From Chamaecrista fasciculata (lineage: Eukaryota > Streptophyta > Magnoliopsida > Fabales > Fabaceae): a stretch of DNA of 64,000 nucleotides. Positions 34,190 to 45,027 of this stretch are shown here, piece after piece (position 1 is the first letter of the stretch; every line of letters starts with the position of its first letter). The stretch spans positions 2,279 through 66,278 of the forward strand of contig QANZ01055303.1 in NCBI GenBank assembly GCA_003254925.1, given 5' to 3'. A model generated the notes under the pieces. That model made no database searches. It was given only the letters and a program-made list of their open reading frames with translations, and was not told the DNA's origin. A program made the position numbers and the translations under genes.

Positions 34190-35970
34190 AAATATAAAAA
34201 ATTAGCACATTGCAGTTCCTAAAAACATCAACCAAGGTAGTAGCTTCATATTGCCACAATTTTTCATTGCAGGACTAGTGAATTTGGAGTATATTCAAAT
34301 GCAGCATAAAAAAAAGTTCAAAGAAATATGGAAATAAAAGAAGGGATGGGAGAGAAATAGTCGAGATTGGTATAACAAGAATTTGTTTCTTTAAACTGTC
34401 TCTTTCTCACTTCTCATCTAAAGATTGGAAACATGAAAAATCATAACCAGATAATGAAGATAGGCATTTGAACCCAATAGTTTTATGTACAAGAAAAAGC
34501 ATAATTGATTACTTGATTTGGGGTCATCCAAAAAATATCAAAACTAAAAGAAGTTTCACACAACAATATTGAATCTATGATACAGCAGTGAAAAAAATAT
34601 AATAAAGGAGTTTAATTAATCTTTTAGAAATAGTTAAGTTGGTTTATACTCTGTATGATATTACACACAAGCTAAAAGAATTCCTCCCAGAATCTCAATC
34701 CTCATGATGTCACTATGCGATATTACAAAATCATTTAAAACAAGATTTTGGAAGCATAACCAAGAGCAAGCATTAAAACACCATAATAATTAATAAAAAC
34801 ACCAAAATTGCATAATAAATGAACCAGTATATATAAGTGATCAAATTTGTGATAACAATCCCCTAAACGAAGTAACATAAAAGTTTGAGCATAACTTGTG
34901 AATAACAGGAATTTGAAAAACTAAAATTAAAACCCAGAGAAAGCCAAACATGCTAGCACACATGAAATTAGCGATTGTCCAACATAGTTTGTCAACATGC
35001 ATACACTGACCACATCTAGTTTTCTTGCACTTTTGTTAAAATGCTCTTTGATCTCTGTATCTTGTTTAACTTTCCCTATAATGCATTAGATTCATTCTAT
35101 TATTTATTGAAATTATTTTACCAATATGTCCTTATGATACTGGTTAGGCCAAGGTGCATGAGAAATTACAAAAACATTTTTTAAGTGATTCTCTTGTAGT
35201 TTATTACTGTTTTTAGTTCCTTTTTCTAATTCTCAAAGTATACTAAAGGAAAGAAAAATACGATTTGCCTCCTTAAACTTTAGATTCATCACATTCTCTA
35301 AAATATGGATTGGACACTTTTCCTGAACCTTGAAACAAAAAGAAGTATGTTAACTTTGAAAGAGAGAGACAATAAATTGAGAGATTCATATTCAAATGCC
35401 TCTCAAGTTGAGAATGTCCAAATCCCACTTTGAAATTGATTTAAAATTGGGAATGTTATGCATAAATCATAATGCCTCAGAATATATATGACCATGTCAG
35501 CATTTTTGTAACGCCAATATGACGGAGGGACTAATTAGTGCAGCGTTTGCAAAATTCGGGGACCGGCTAGTACAATGGGTAAAATTCAGGGACCTATCTG
35601 TCAGCGAGTGCATAAATCAGGGACCGGAAAGTTATTTTACTCATTTAAAATTGGGAATGTTATGCATAAATCATAATGCCTCAGACAAGGGATTGTTAGA
35701 GTTCTTTTACACGACCTTTTCCAGTTAAGTAATTATTGCAACAAGTGTTTTAAAGGGAGAAAATTTACAGCAAATACTGCTCAGAAAATCTGTTGATTCA
35801 GTACTCCCTCCTTAACTACAACTTATTGAATTTAACTGTCTTGATAACCATATATTTACCATCAAAACAAGAAAAAAAAAAGCCAATTGTGAAATTTATC
35901 CTTCTAAGTTATAACTGCTAATGTACATATATATGTTGCATAACTTAGGATTTTAGTGATACTATACAAT
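34190..35970. other. Extra ~1.8-kb block inside the inverted gene's 3' UTR intron
   Basis: In the + strand gene the corresponding interval (about 22455-22510) is only ~55 bp. Here ~1.8 kb of AT-rich DNA separates the conserved CTTCTTGTGGCTTGTCATTTT part from the conserved acceptor and GGGACAACTTC part. No gene is recognisable. It contains a 43-bp perfect direct repeat pair (see separate entry). Confidence 0.6.
35439..35685. repeat. 43-bp perfect direct repeats around a 161-bp segment
   Basis: ATTTAAAATTGGGAATGTTA onward is identical at 35439-35481 and 35643-35685. The 161 bp between them are relatively GC-rich and contain three variants of a unit with AAAATTCGGGGACCGG, AAAATTCAGGGACC and AAATCAGGGACCGG. 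Confidence 0.85.
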
Positions 35971-36365
35971 AAATTCTTCAAAACAAAATGACAAGCCACA
36001 AGAAGCAAGTTATTTTAAAATTTAAATGTTTTTTTATATATATTCTTTTGAATTTGTTCTAACAAGCAAGTCTATTCATCATGACCACTATCTTTCAAAG
36101 AAGTATTTAATGAAAGTAATTAAGTAAAGAATTCAAAGTAGAGGAGAGAAGCATTTGAACAACAGAATTTAAAGCATTGAACAAACCTGCAGAAGATTCA
36201 TCACAGATACGATGAATGATGAGCTTAACCTTGTGCATATTTTGAACCATCCTACAAAGTCAAAGTAGAGAGGATTTGTTTTCCAATAAGCCATTGTTAG
36301 AAACTAAAAAGAGATAAGGATATTCGAATATGTATGTAAACGTGAATGCTCTGTTTTTTGTACCT

Positions 36366-37190
36366 AATCTGAAATGAACAATTCTATTGTTTTGTTAAGA
36401 TCCCCTCCAAAGGTGTTCTACCATCTTCTGTTTCCAGGAATTGCAATTTTGGTGTTTCCAAGACTCCATGACAAAACATCTTCATTTGATGGCATCCCCT
36501 TATAGTTAGATTCCACAAATATGGGAATTTGAAGCTCTAATTTTCCGAACAAAAACACTTCAAGATTGGTAGATTAGCAAGTTCCAATCTCCACAATTTA
36601 TTGAATGTGATTTCGCCTTCTGGATCATTATTCTCATTTGTTGTGATTTCTTCCATCTTTTCGCAATCTTTTATCTCCAAACAACTGAGATTCACCAAGC
36701 TTTTGGCAGTTGAAATTGTTACCAAATAGGTTAGTTGATGACAACCAGACACCACCAAATGTGTGAGATTTTGAAATGAAGCAGAAGATGGTGTCAACTT
36801 TATCAAGCTACAACAACATTCAACTTTAAGCTCTATCAAATTTTGAGGAAGTGGTTGCAGCTGAGAATCTTCATCAACATTCCATATGGTCTTGAGCTCA
36901 TCCAAATAGGCAAGGCATAGTTTCTTACATGGTGCAATTTCTTCCAAGTCTTCAACATGTTGTACTTGAGATGGAAATATCTCCTCAAAGGAACTATGCA
37001 GCACACCAAGTTTATAGAGATTTGGAAATCTCCTAAGAAAATCATAGGGAAAGGCTATTGACTCCCCAACAAAGCTTTCTAGATAAAGAGTCTTCACTTC
37101 ATGAAAGGGCTCACCTTGAAATTGGCCATTTCTTTCAAATATCACAATATCTTTTTGACTTAATGATAGTGATTCTAATTTGGGAATCAC
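36366..37190 (-). pseudogene. Inverted LRR exon G copy
   Basis: Starts after TTTACAG with GTGATTCCCAAATTAGAATC (minus strand), encoding LESLSLSQKDIVIFERNGQF and LKVECCCSLIKLTPSSAS, clearly the paralogue of 21247-22074. An in-frame stop occurs near 36537 where the + copy has glutamine (CSENQ). A one-base loss and an altered exon end (GATTAG before GTAC) follow. Confidence 0.88.
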
Positions 37191-37195
37191 CTGTA

Positions 37196-37197
<2 letters not shown>

Positions 37198-37242
<45 letters not shown>
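37198..37242. repeat. (TAA)n microsatellite at a splice acceptor
   Basis: About 14 TAA units. On the minus strand it reads (TTA)n and sits just before TTTACAG, the acceptor of the inverted exon G. The same position in the + strand gene (about 21216-21236) has about 7 units. Confidence 0.95.
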
Positions 37243-37566
37243 AATGAGTGTTTATATGCAAATAATGGAATATTCCGGATCAAGAAAGACTTTAAAATTG
37301 ATTATAATTCTCTCATAAATGCATCAACTTTGATTAAGAAAAAGGGTGAAACTAAAGTAAAAACTCATTCAAAGTATTTATTACTTTATTTTTTTTGGTC
37401 AGTATATTTACTATTATAATTTTAACTCAACCAAAGTTTAGAACATGAACTGAAATTCTCATATCGATATGCGACAAATAACACAAATGTCTTCACTTTG
37501 TTTTTAATTTCAAATTGACAACACAAAAAAAAATACAATTATGTCATTATGGTATATATATGAAAA

Positions 37567-37909
37567 GGGTAAATTACACATTGGTACCCTGTTCTATGGA
37601 CCGATTTCACTTTGGTACCCTATTCTTTGCACTGTTCACATTTTGGTACACTGTTCTTTCAAAGGTGACATTTTGGTACCCTGTTCTCTCCATCGTTAAC
37701 ACTTTGGTACTCTAACAAAGATAGAATAGGGTAACAAATTGTGACAGAACAGGGTACCAACAGTGCAAAGAACAGGGTAGCAAAATGCCACTTTTGAAAG
37801 AAAAGGGTACCAAAATGTTAACAGTGTGTACCAAATTGTCACTTTTGAAAAAACAGGATACCAAAGTGAAATCGGTCCATAGAACAGAGTAACAAAGTGT
37901 AATTTACCC
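37567..37909. mobile_element. Foldback element (GGGTAAATTACACTTTGGT family), copy 4
   Basis: A 343-bp inverted-repeat element beginning GGGTAAATTACACATTGGTA and ending AACAAAGTGTAATTTACCC. The internal units (TTTGGTACCCTGTTCT type) are closest to the copy at 13775. I could not see a convincing 9-bp duplication. It lies in the F-G intron of the inverted pseudogene; the + strand gene has no such element there. Confidence 0.82.
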
Positions 37910-38133
37910 TAAAAAAATTATATTTGTTATTTTGGAGAAATGTGATAGCTGTAACTTTTAAAATTGTCAATTAGTTTTCTTTAGTATTTTCGCATTGTCT
38001 TACTTTATTTGGTTGTTGTAAATTAAAAACTAATAACAGTGTCAGTAATAACTAAAGAAATTTTCAAAAAGATATAATATAATGGAAACTTGAGATGTAA
38101 AAAAAAAATAAAAAAAAGTTATATTAAAATTAA

Positions 38134-38531
38134 GGGTAAATTACACTTTGGTACCCTGTGGTTTGAAACTTGACACTTTGGTACCCTGTGGTATTCTCCA
38201 TTAACACTTTGGTACCCTTTGGAACTATTTTGTAATTTTAACCATAATAATTTTACAAAAATTACATATTGACCCCAAAAACATTTTAAATTTTTCATTT
38301 TAGTCCCTATATAATATGTATCCAGGGACCTATTTGTAATTTTTTGAAAATTTTTTGGGGTCAATATGTAATTTTTGCAAAATTTGTTATGGTTAAAATT
38401 ACAAAATAGCTCCAAAGGGTACCAAAGTGTTAATGGAGAATACCACAGGGTACCAAAGTGTCAAGTTTCAAACCACAAGGTACCAAAGTGAAATAGGGTC
38501 AAACCACAGGGTACCAAAGTGTAATTTACCC
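38134..38531. mobile_element. Foldback element (GGGTAAATTACACTTTGGT family), copy 5
   Basis: A 398-bp element with ends GGGTAAATTACACTTTGGTA and TACCAAAGTGTAATTTACCC in perfect inverse agreement, flanked by a perfect 9-bp duplication TAAAATTAA (38125-38133 and 38532-38540). The internal sequence is very close to the copy at 8613. It sits in the same intron as copy 4 and is absent from the + strand paralogue. Confidence 0.93.
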
Positions 38532-38566
38532 TAAAATTAAAGACAAAAAAGATTAATCAAGCTTAC

Positions 38567-39288
38567 CTTTTGAGCCAAAAACAGAGGCAGTTGAGTTTCT
38601 ACTTCATCTTCTTCACTTGACTCTGCAATACTTCTCATTTCTGTACCAAATACTTTAAGATTCTGACATTGAGACACCAATAAATTTGTGAGTTTTGCCC
38701 ACTCAAATGTACATCTTTCTGGATAAAAGCACTTGAGATTAGATAACTTGTCCAATTTCAAAGTGGTTAGCTCGGGAAAGACAAAATTTGGAGATTCTTT
38801 CGAAGTCTCATCCTTTGCAATAATCACCTCAACCCCACATGATACTATAGACAACTTCTCAAGTTGGCCAAGTCTTTTAACTGTAGATGCCACAAAAATA
38901 TTTCTTAGGCTTTCACATTCACCAACATATAATTCTTTCAAGTTTCGGAAACAATTGCTTCCTCAATGTCTTGTGTCCACACACAATTTAAGTTTGGCAG
39001 ATGATCAAGTTTTAACATTTTCAAGCGGATATCTACTAGTGATTTGTGTGTTCCTTCATCCATATCCATCTCTTTTAGATTGAATATTGTCTTTATAGCA
39101 TGGCAATTACGCACTTCCAACACTTTCAACTTGCTCAAGGATATTACTAAATGTGTTGGTATCACATATTCAGATAAGAAGTCACAATTATCCACAATTA
39201 AGTGTTCCAATCTGCTAAAAGGCATGGGGTGTGGAAGTTTTTCCATCCATATATTTCTCATCTCAGGAAGCAGCTCCAATTTCTTGAC
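38567..39288 (-). pseudogene. Inverted LRR exon F copy, frameshifted
   Basis: Minus-strand acceptor TTTAAG|GTCAAGAAA, donor CAAAAG|GTAAGC. Encodes MRNIWMEKLPHPMPFSRLEH, LKVLEVRNCHAIKTIFNLKE and, after a small deletion near 38945 that changes frame, LGQLEKLSIVSCGVEVIIAK. Otherwise closely parallel to 20180-20899. Confidence 0.88.
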
Positions 39289-40008
39289 CTTAAAAAATTT
39301 AATAATAAATTGAGTTAGAGAAATATGCATCTTGCAAAACTAGTTGAAGGACTTCTAGAAAGATCACATACATACTTGTATAATTTAATTAGTTTTCTCC
39401 TTTTATTTTTTATGATCAAACTAGTCCATGTATTGCTGAAAGTAAGGCAAATTTTAAAATAATAGGGGCAGAATTTTTTTAATCATAGATTAAAAGAATA
39501 TTTCTAAAGCCAAACAATATAAAATCAACAGCTGACCAAAATGCAGTTCACCATAAAATTATTTAACTCTTATAAAATATAAAATAAATGTATTATTTCC
39601 TTAACAATTATTTTATTATTATGTTACTATTATTTTCACTTAAATTTTGAATAAGTTGAAAGTTTATTGTAGAAGCTACTTTTATTAGTTTTTAAACCAT
39701 TCAACACCACTTTTTTTTCGTCAAAAAATGTACATTATAAAACATATAAATCAGCATCAATTTCTTATTGCGTTTCCAGTTTCATATGCACCCACGAGAA
39801 GAACAATTAAAGTTTGTATTAATGTAATGAATATAATATATTGTAACCATAATGTTGTAATATGAAAAGTTTAAATTTAATTTATAGCTAGGTTGATAGA
39901 ATATTTAAATTTAAATACTTAAAAAAAAATTGTAGAAATGGTATCTATGCGAATATCACCTAAACCTATAATTTATGTGTGGTTGGGTATCTTCCAATGC
40001 GTCTGATA

Positions 40009-40669
40009 AGGTATACTTGTGGCCACAAAAGCTCCTCAACCTTGGCAACCTTTCAAGTTTCAATGATTCCAATTTTCGAAAAATGATCTCATTTTCCACA
40101 TCGTCCTCTTCCTCTTCCTCTCCCTCCTGCTTTCTTACGATTTCCTCTATTTCCTTGCAATATCTTATCGTTAGCCTTCTAAGTTGCACCAAGCTTCTAG
40201 ATGTTGATGGCGTCATCAAACTGGTCAATCTCTTAGACCAACTTACATGGATATCTGTAAGATTGGTGAAAGGAATGAATGATGTTCCCAAGTTAATCAA
40301 GTCATGGCAGCCTGAAACTTGTAAAGTTTGAATATTTTGGAGAAATGAATTTTGTTGAGAATTCTCATTCCATATGTGCTTTAGGCAATTCACAAATTCA
40401 AGAACCAATGTTGTAAGTTTGGAAGGTGCAACGACATCAACTAGAAGAGGCATAAAAATAAGCTCCTTCACCCAACCACCACTCAAATTGAGCTCTTGTA
40501 AATTGGGAAGCCTATCATTGCACAATCCATGTGCAAAACTTACTGATGAGCCATCCAATTTCAGAGAAAGGTGTTGGAGATTGTGAAAGAGCTTCTCAGG
40601 AAATTGGCCATTCCATATCGTCATGGCAAGTTTTCCATCCAAATCCAACCTCTTCAAGTTGTGAACTAC
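40009..40669 (-). pseudogene. Inverted LRR exon E copy, 3'-truncated
   Basis: After GCTACAG the minus strand encodes VVHNLKRLDLDGKLAMTIWN, LQVSGCHDLINLGTSFIP and LRRLTIRYCKEIEEIVRKQE. It retains the ~53 bp that the + strand exon E lost, showing that the loss occurred after the duplication on the + copy. Homology stops near 40009 at the point corresponding to NYTFKF; the last third and donor are replaced by unrelated sequence. Confidence 0.88.
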
Positions 40670-40707
40670 CTGTAGCATTCACAAGTATGGAATTGAACTC
40701 AATATAC

Positions 40708-40889
40708 CTTCTCTTGAAACAATTCTTTTGCAACAATTGCATCTATCCCACAATCTCGTAGTGTAAGCTTTTCGAGTTGAAGCAAACCTCTTTCGACAAT
40801 AGATGCAGGAAACATACTTGTCAGTTTTTCACAACAAGAAGCCTCAACTTCCCGCAGACTATAGAAGGACACCATTTCTTGGGGGTCAT
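40708..40889 (-). pseudogene. Inverted LRR exon D copy, 3' end only
   Basis: The minus strand reads NDPQEMVSFYSLREVEA, LTSMFPASIVERGLLQLEKL and IDAIVAKE and ends at a donor AGAGAAG|GTATAT, matching the end of 17291-18595. The 5' side is cut by the copia LTR at 40890. Confidence 0.87.
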
Positions 40890-41102
40890 TAAAGGATAAT
40901 GAATATAATGATTGGCTTGCTTTATTAAATGAATAGTATTCCTATATATACAGACTCAATGGATATCTGCAACCCTAACAAACTGAGAAGGAAAATATAA
41001 TACAGAGAATAAATAAATGGACAGCTGTCCAAAACCAAGAGAATATCCTAACAAACTAGACACCTCACCTATACACCTCATCAGTATACATTCTCTATTA
41101 CA
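40890..41102 (-). repeat. 3' LTR of the young copia element
   Basis: Nearly identical to 46244-46457. On the minus strand it begins TGTAATAGAGAATG and ends TTATCCTTTA. It joins LRR pseudogene sequence on its left. Confidence 0.9.
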
Positions 41103-41109
41103 CTCCCTA

Positions 41110-44100
41110 TTACTCCCCTTTTAAACTGAGGGGCAGACTTCTAACTCTAAGCTGATCTCTCATAAGCAAGAAACGTGACTTGGGGAGAGGCTTTGTAAGA
41201 GCATCGGCAATTTGGTCCTTGGCTGAAATATGTGTAACTGCTACTGCTCCTTGACTGATCTTTTCTCTGACAAAATAAAGGTCAAGCTCAATATGTTTAG
41301 TACGTGAGTGAAGAACAGGGTTGGCTGACATAAGTACTGTGCTTAAATTGTCACAGTACACCACAGGAGGTTCTCTGCTCATAGAAAACTTCAGCTCATA
41401 AAGAAGGGATTTCAACCACATTAACTCAGCAACTGTCAAAGCTAATGATCTATATTCTGCCTCAGTAGAGGACCTAGACACAACAGATTGTTTTTTTGAG
41501 CTCCAAGACACCAAATTAGGACCAAAGTAAATGCAAAAACCAGAAGTAGACCTCCTATCAATGGGATCAGAGGCCCAATCCGCATCACACAAAGCTTTTA
41601 ATCGAGGATGATGACAATGTTGCAAGTGAAGACCCATGTGTTTGGTGCCTTGCAAGTATCGGAGGATCCTTTTTACTGCTTGCCAGTGTTCTACCAAAGG
41701 TTGATGCATAAACTGACTCACTTTATTGACTGAAAAAGCTAGCTCAGGTCTAGTAACACACACATACTGTAAAGCACCAACAGTTGATCTATATAAGGGA
41801 GCATCATCAAATAAATCTGTACCTGAACTAAGCAATTTAGTACCAGCGACCATAGGAGTAGATTGTGGTTTTGCTTCTAGCATATGCACCCTTTTAAGCA
41901 AGTCAGTAATATACTTCGTTTGTGACAAAAGAAGACCATGAGAGGATGTCTGCTGCACTTGAATTCCTAAGAAATAATGAAGATCCCCCATGTCTTTCAA
42001 AGCAAACTGTTGGTTAAGGCAAGTAATTAAATTCTGCACTTCAATTGGATTGCTCCCCGTGACAATAATATCGTCAACATAGACCAATACATACAAAAAT
42101 GAGCCTGCTGCACTTCTGATAAAAAGAGAATGATCACATTTGGCATGCACAAAACCAAACTGATGTAGAGTAGAAGCCAATTTGGTAAACCATGCTCTTG
42201 GCGCCTGTCTAAGTCCATAGAGAGACTTATGCAGCTTGCACACCATAGTAGAAGAGCCCTTCTCAAAGCCAGGAGGTTGTACCATGTAAATATCCTCATT
42301 AATAATGCCATTGAGAAAGGCATTATTAACATCTAATTGCTTGATTGGCCACTTTTGAGACAATGCTATGGTAAGAACCACTCTAACAGTAACAGGTTTA
42401 ACTACGGGGCTAAATGTCTCATTAAATTCAAATCCTGGTTGTTGAAGAAACCCTTTGGCCACTAATCTGGCCTTATATCTGTTAATGGTGCCATCGGCAT
42501 TCTCTTTGAGTTTAAAAACCCATTTGCATCCAAGAGGTCTCTTACCAGGAGGCAATGGAACAATTGACCAAGTATTGTTTTTAAGTAAAGCATTGTACTC
42601 ATCCTGCATAGCAGACTTCCAATGCGCACTCTTTAATGCTTCAAACACAGAGTGAGGTTCCACAGTAGTCAAAAACACCTTAGGTTTGCGAATGCCATGC
42701 TTGCCTCGAGTCAGCATGGGATGTGTATTCGTGACAGCAGCTGGAGAAATAGAAGATGGTGCAGGCAGCATGTGTCTAGTAGAAGAACTAGATGATGAAG
42801 GTGGAGAATCATCAGAGTTGGCCAGTAAATGTTGGGGAGAAGAAGAATCTGATGAAGTAGTGGATGGTGATGATGAAGAATCATGTACAACAGCTGGAGA
42901 AGAAGCACTATCAGTAGGTACCTGCACATCATCAGAACTGGAAGCCACATTGTTAATAGTAACAGGTAAAACACACATGGGTGGTGAAGGTGCAGAATGA
43001 AAAGATGAAGAAGAAGGCAATGTAACAACTGTGGATTGTGACATTGTAGAAGAAGATGAGAAAGGAAAATGACCCTCATCAAACAAGACATCCCTTGAGA
43101 TATAAATTCGACCACTAGCAGCAAGGCACTTATACCCCTTATGCTTTGGACTATAACCGATGAAAGTGCACTTTTGAGAGCGAAATTGTAACTTAGAAGT
43201 GTTATAAGATTTGAGATTAGGAAAACAACAACAACCAAAGGTTCTTAACAAGGAGTAATCAGGTTTCATGTGAAATAATTTCTCAAACGGAGACTGGAAA
43301 TCAAGGACTGGTGTAGGGAGTCTATTTATAAGAAACACAGCAGTGGAAAATGCCTCATCCCAAAACTTCATAGGCATGGATGAATTAGCAAGTAGAGTGA
43401 GACCCATATCTACAATGTGCCTATGTTTTCTTTCAGCCAATCCATTTTGTTCAGGAGTGTGTGGACAAGAAATTCTGTGTTTAATGCCATTTTGACTCAG
43501 AAAAGTACTCAAAGCCATGAATTCACCACCACCATCGGATTGAAAAGCTTTAATTTTAAGATTAAATTGATTTTCAACTAATGTTTTAAACTGAATGAAA
43601 GCACTAGCAACATCAGACTTGCGTTTCAGAAAATAGATCCAAGTGAAGCGAGTATAATGATCAACAAAGTGCACATAATAAGAAAATCCATTTGAAGAAG
43701 AAATTGAGGCTGGGCCCCAAACATCAGAGTGTATGAGTTCAAGTGGTGCAGAGCATTGATGCAAAGAATCAAAAAAGGGTAGTTTATGTAACTTGCCCAA
43801 ACAACACGAAGAACAAAATGGTTGATGAGATTTATTTAACTGAGGTAGATTACATGCTTTTAAAACTGAATTTACAACCATAGGAGAACAATGGCCTAGT
43901 CTACAATGCCATAAGGTAAAAACAGACTGTGGACACTGCCTAGACTGTAAAGTAGTAGACAAAGCATGTTTGGAAGCAGCCATGGAAGGTGGAAAAGAGA
44001 CAGCAGTAGAAGAAGGTTGAACACTGAGATTGTCAAACATATATAATCCATCTTTAACAACTCCCCTGAGTAAAATCTTCCGAGTAGCCTGACATTTAAC

Positions 44101-44256
44101 AAGACAATAGTGAGGATGAAACTCAAAAAAGACATTATTGTCAAGAGCAAATTGAGAAACACTCATTAGATTTTTCTTGGCTAAGGGAACATGCAAAAGA
44201 GAACGAAGAAATAAGGGATTGGAATGAGAGGACAGATGCACCTTAGCACAACCCAC
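41110..44256 (-). mobile_element. Copia pol region (GAG-pre-integrase, integrase, RT, RNase H)
   Basis: Part of the young copia element. Visible in order on the minus strand: GAG-pre-integrase zinc region (LWHCRLGH, FCSSCCLGK), integrase core (HSDVWGPA, FQSDGGGEF, HTPEQNGLAERKH), a serine-rich linker, reverse transcriptase (GCKWVFKLKENADGT, VYVDDIIVTG) and RNase H (DADWASDPIDRRSTSGFC, STEAEYRSL). The layout is typical for a Retrofit/Ale-like copia lineage. Confidence 0.9.
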
Positions 44257-44370
44257 ATGTGAAATATTTATACCTGAACCATTAGCAAGATGAACTTGCT
44301 CAGTGCCATGATACTCAGCTGGACCTCCTAAAGCACTCAGGTTTGAGGTGAGATGATTGGAGGCTCCGGN

Positions 44371-45027
44371 GGTGAGCCAGGATTATGCCAACCCGGCTCA
44401 CCATCTTGGTGAGCCGGGTTGGCTCACTTAACCCACCAAAATTTAAATTTTTTTTTAAATTCAATGTACATTTTTCCCAACCTGTTTTTTTTTTACAAAA
44501 AAAATTCAAACAAATCTAACTCTTGGCATTGTTCTTGAAGTGTTGTAAAATACATGGAAAACTCCACACATGCTAATTTTCGTTCCAACCTATTGTGTTT
44601 TTGGCCTGAGACCTATTTAATTCATTAAATATTACAAATTGCAATACAAAAGTCAAGGCCAATTCTTAAAATGCAGAAGCAAAGTGAGAGAGAGAGAGAG
44701 AGTGAGAGAGTGGGCAACTATGAGTTATTGTGACTTTTTGTGAGTGAATATAAAAAGTGAGATGTCAAGAGTAATTTGGGTTAGTGGAAGGCTTAAAATG
44801 AAATTAAGTTATTAGTTTTTTAATTTTAGAATTAATTTTTTTTTACATGGTGGGTTGGTGAGCCAACCCACCAACTCGCCGGTTTGGCTCACCATGGCTC
44901 GCGGGTTAGGTGAGCCAACCCACACGGGTTAAAATTATTGGTGAGCCAGGATTGCATCAACCCGGCTCACCATTTTTGCGGGTTAAACGGGTCCAACCCA
45001 CGGGTTGGAACCCATTTTGACAGCTCT
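44371..45027. mobile_element. Foldback MITE inserted in the copia element
   Basis: The block begins GGTGAGCCAGGATTATGCC and ends GGAACCCATTTTGACAGCTC, with many inverted copies of GGTGAGCC(A/G)GG..AACCCGGCTCACC. The right terminus resembles hAT-type MITE ends that read GAGCTGTCAAAATGGG inversely; the matching left terminus is not present. An N at 44370 marks the left edge. The surrounding ~98 bp of copia sequence occur on both sides (44272-44369 and 45028-45125). Confidence 0.75.
44690..44712. repeat. (GA)n microsatellite
   Basis: A run of GA dinucleotides in the central part of the inserted foldback MITE. Confidence 0.9.

Larger units (their letters stand above)
33770..40889 (-). pseudogene. 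Inverted NLR pseudogene (3' half only)
   Basis: The minus strand carries, from right to left, counterparts of the end of exon D (40708-40889), exon E (40009-40669), exon F (38567-39288), exon G (about 36366-37190) and the 3' UTR (about 34170-33770) of the + strand gene, in the same order with matching splice sites. It has no NB-ARC. Damage: exon E loses its last third near 40009, exon F is frameshifted near 38945, and exon G has an in-frame TAG near 36537 (CAG in the paralogue) plus a small deletion. The upstream side is cut by a copia element at 40889/40890. Confidence 0.87.
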
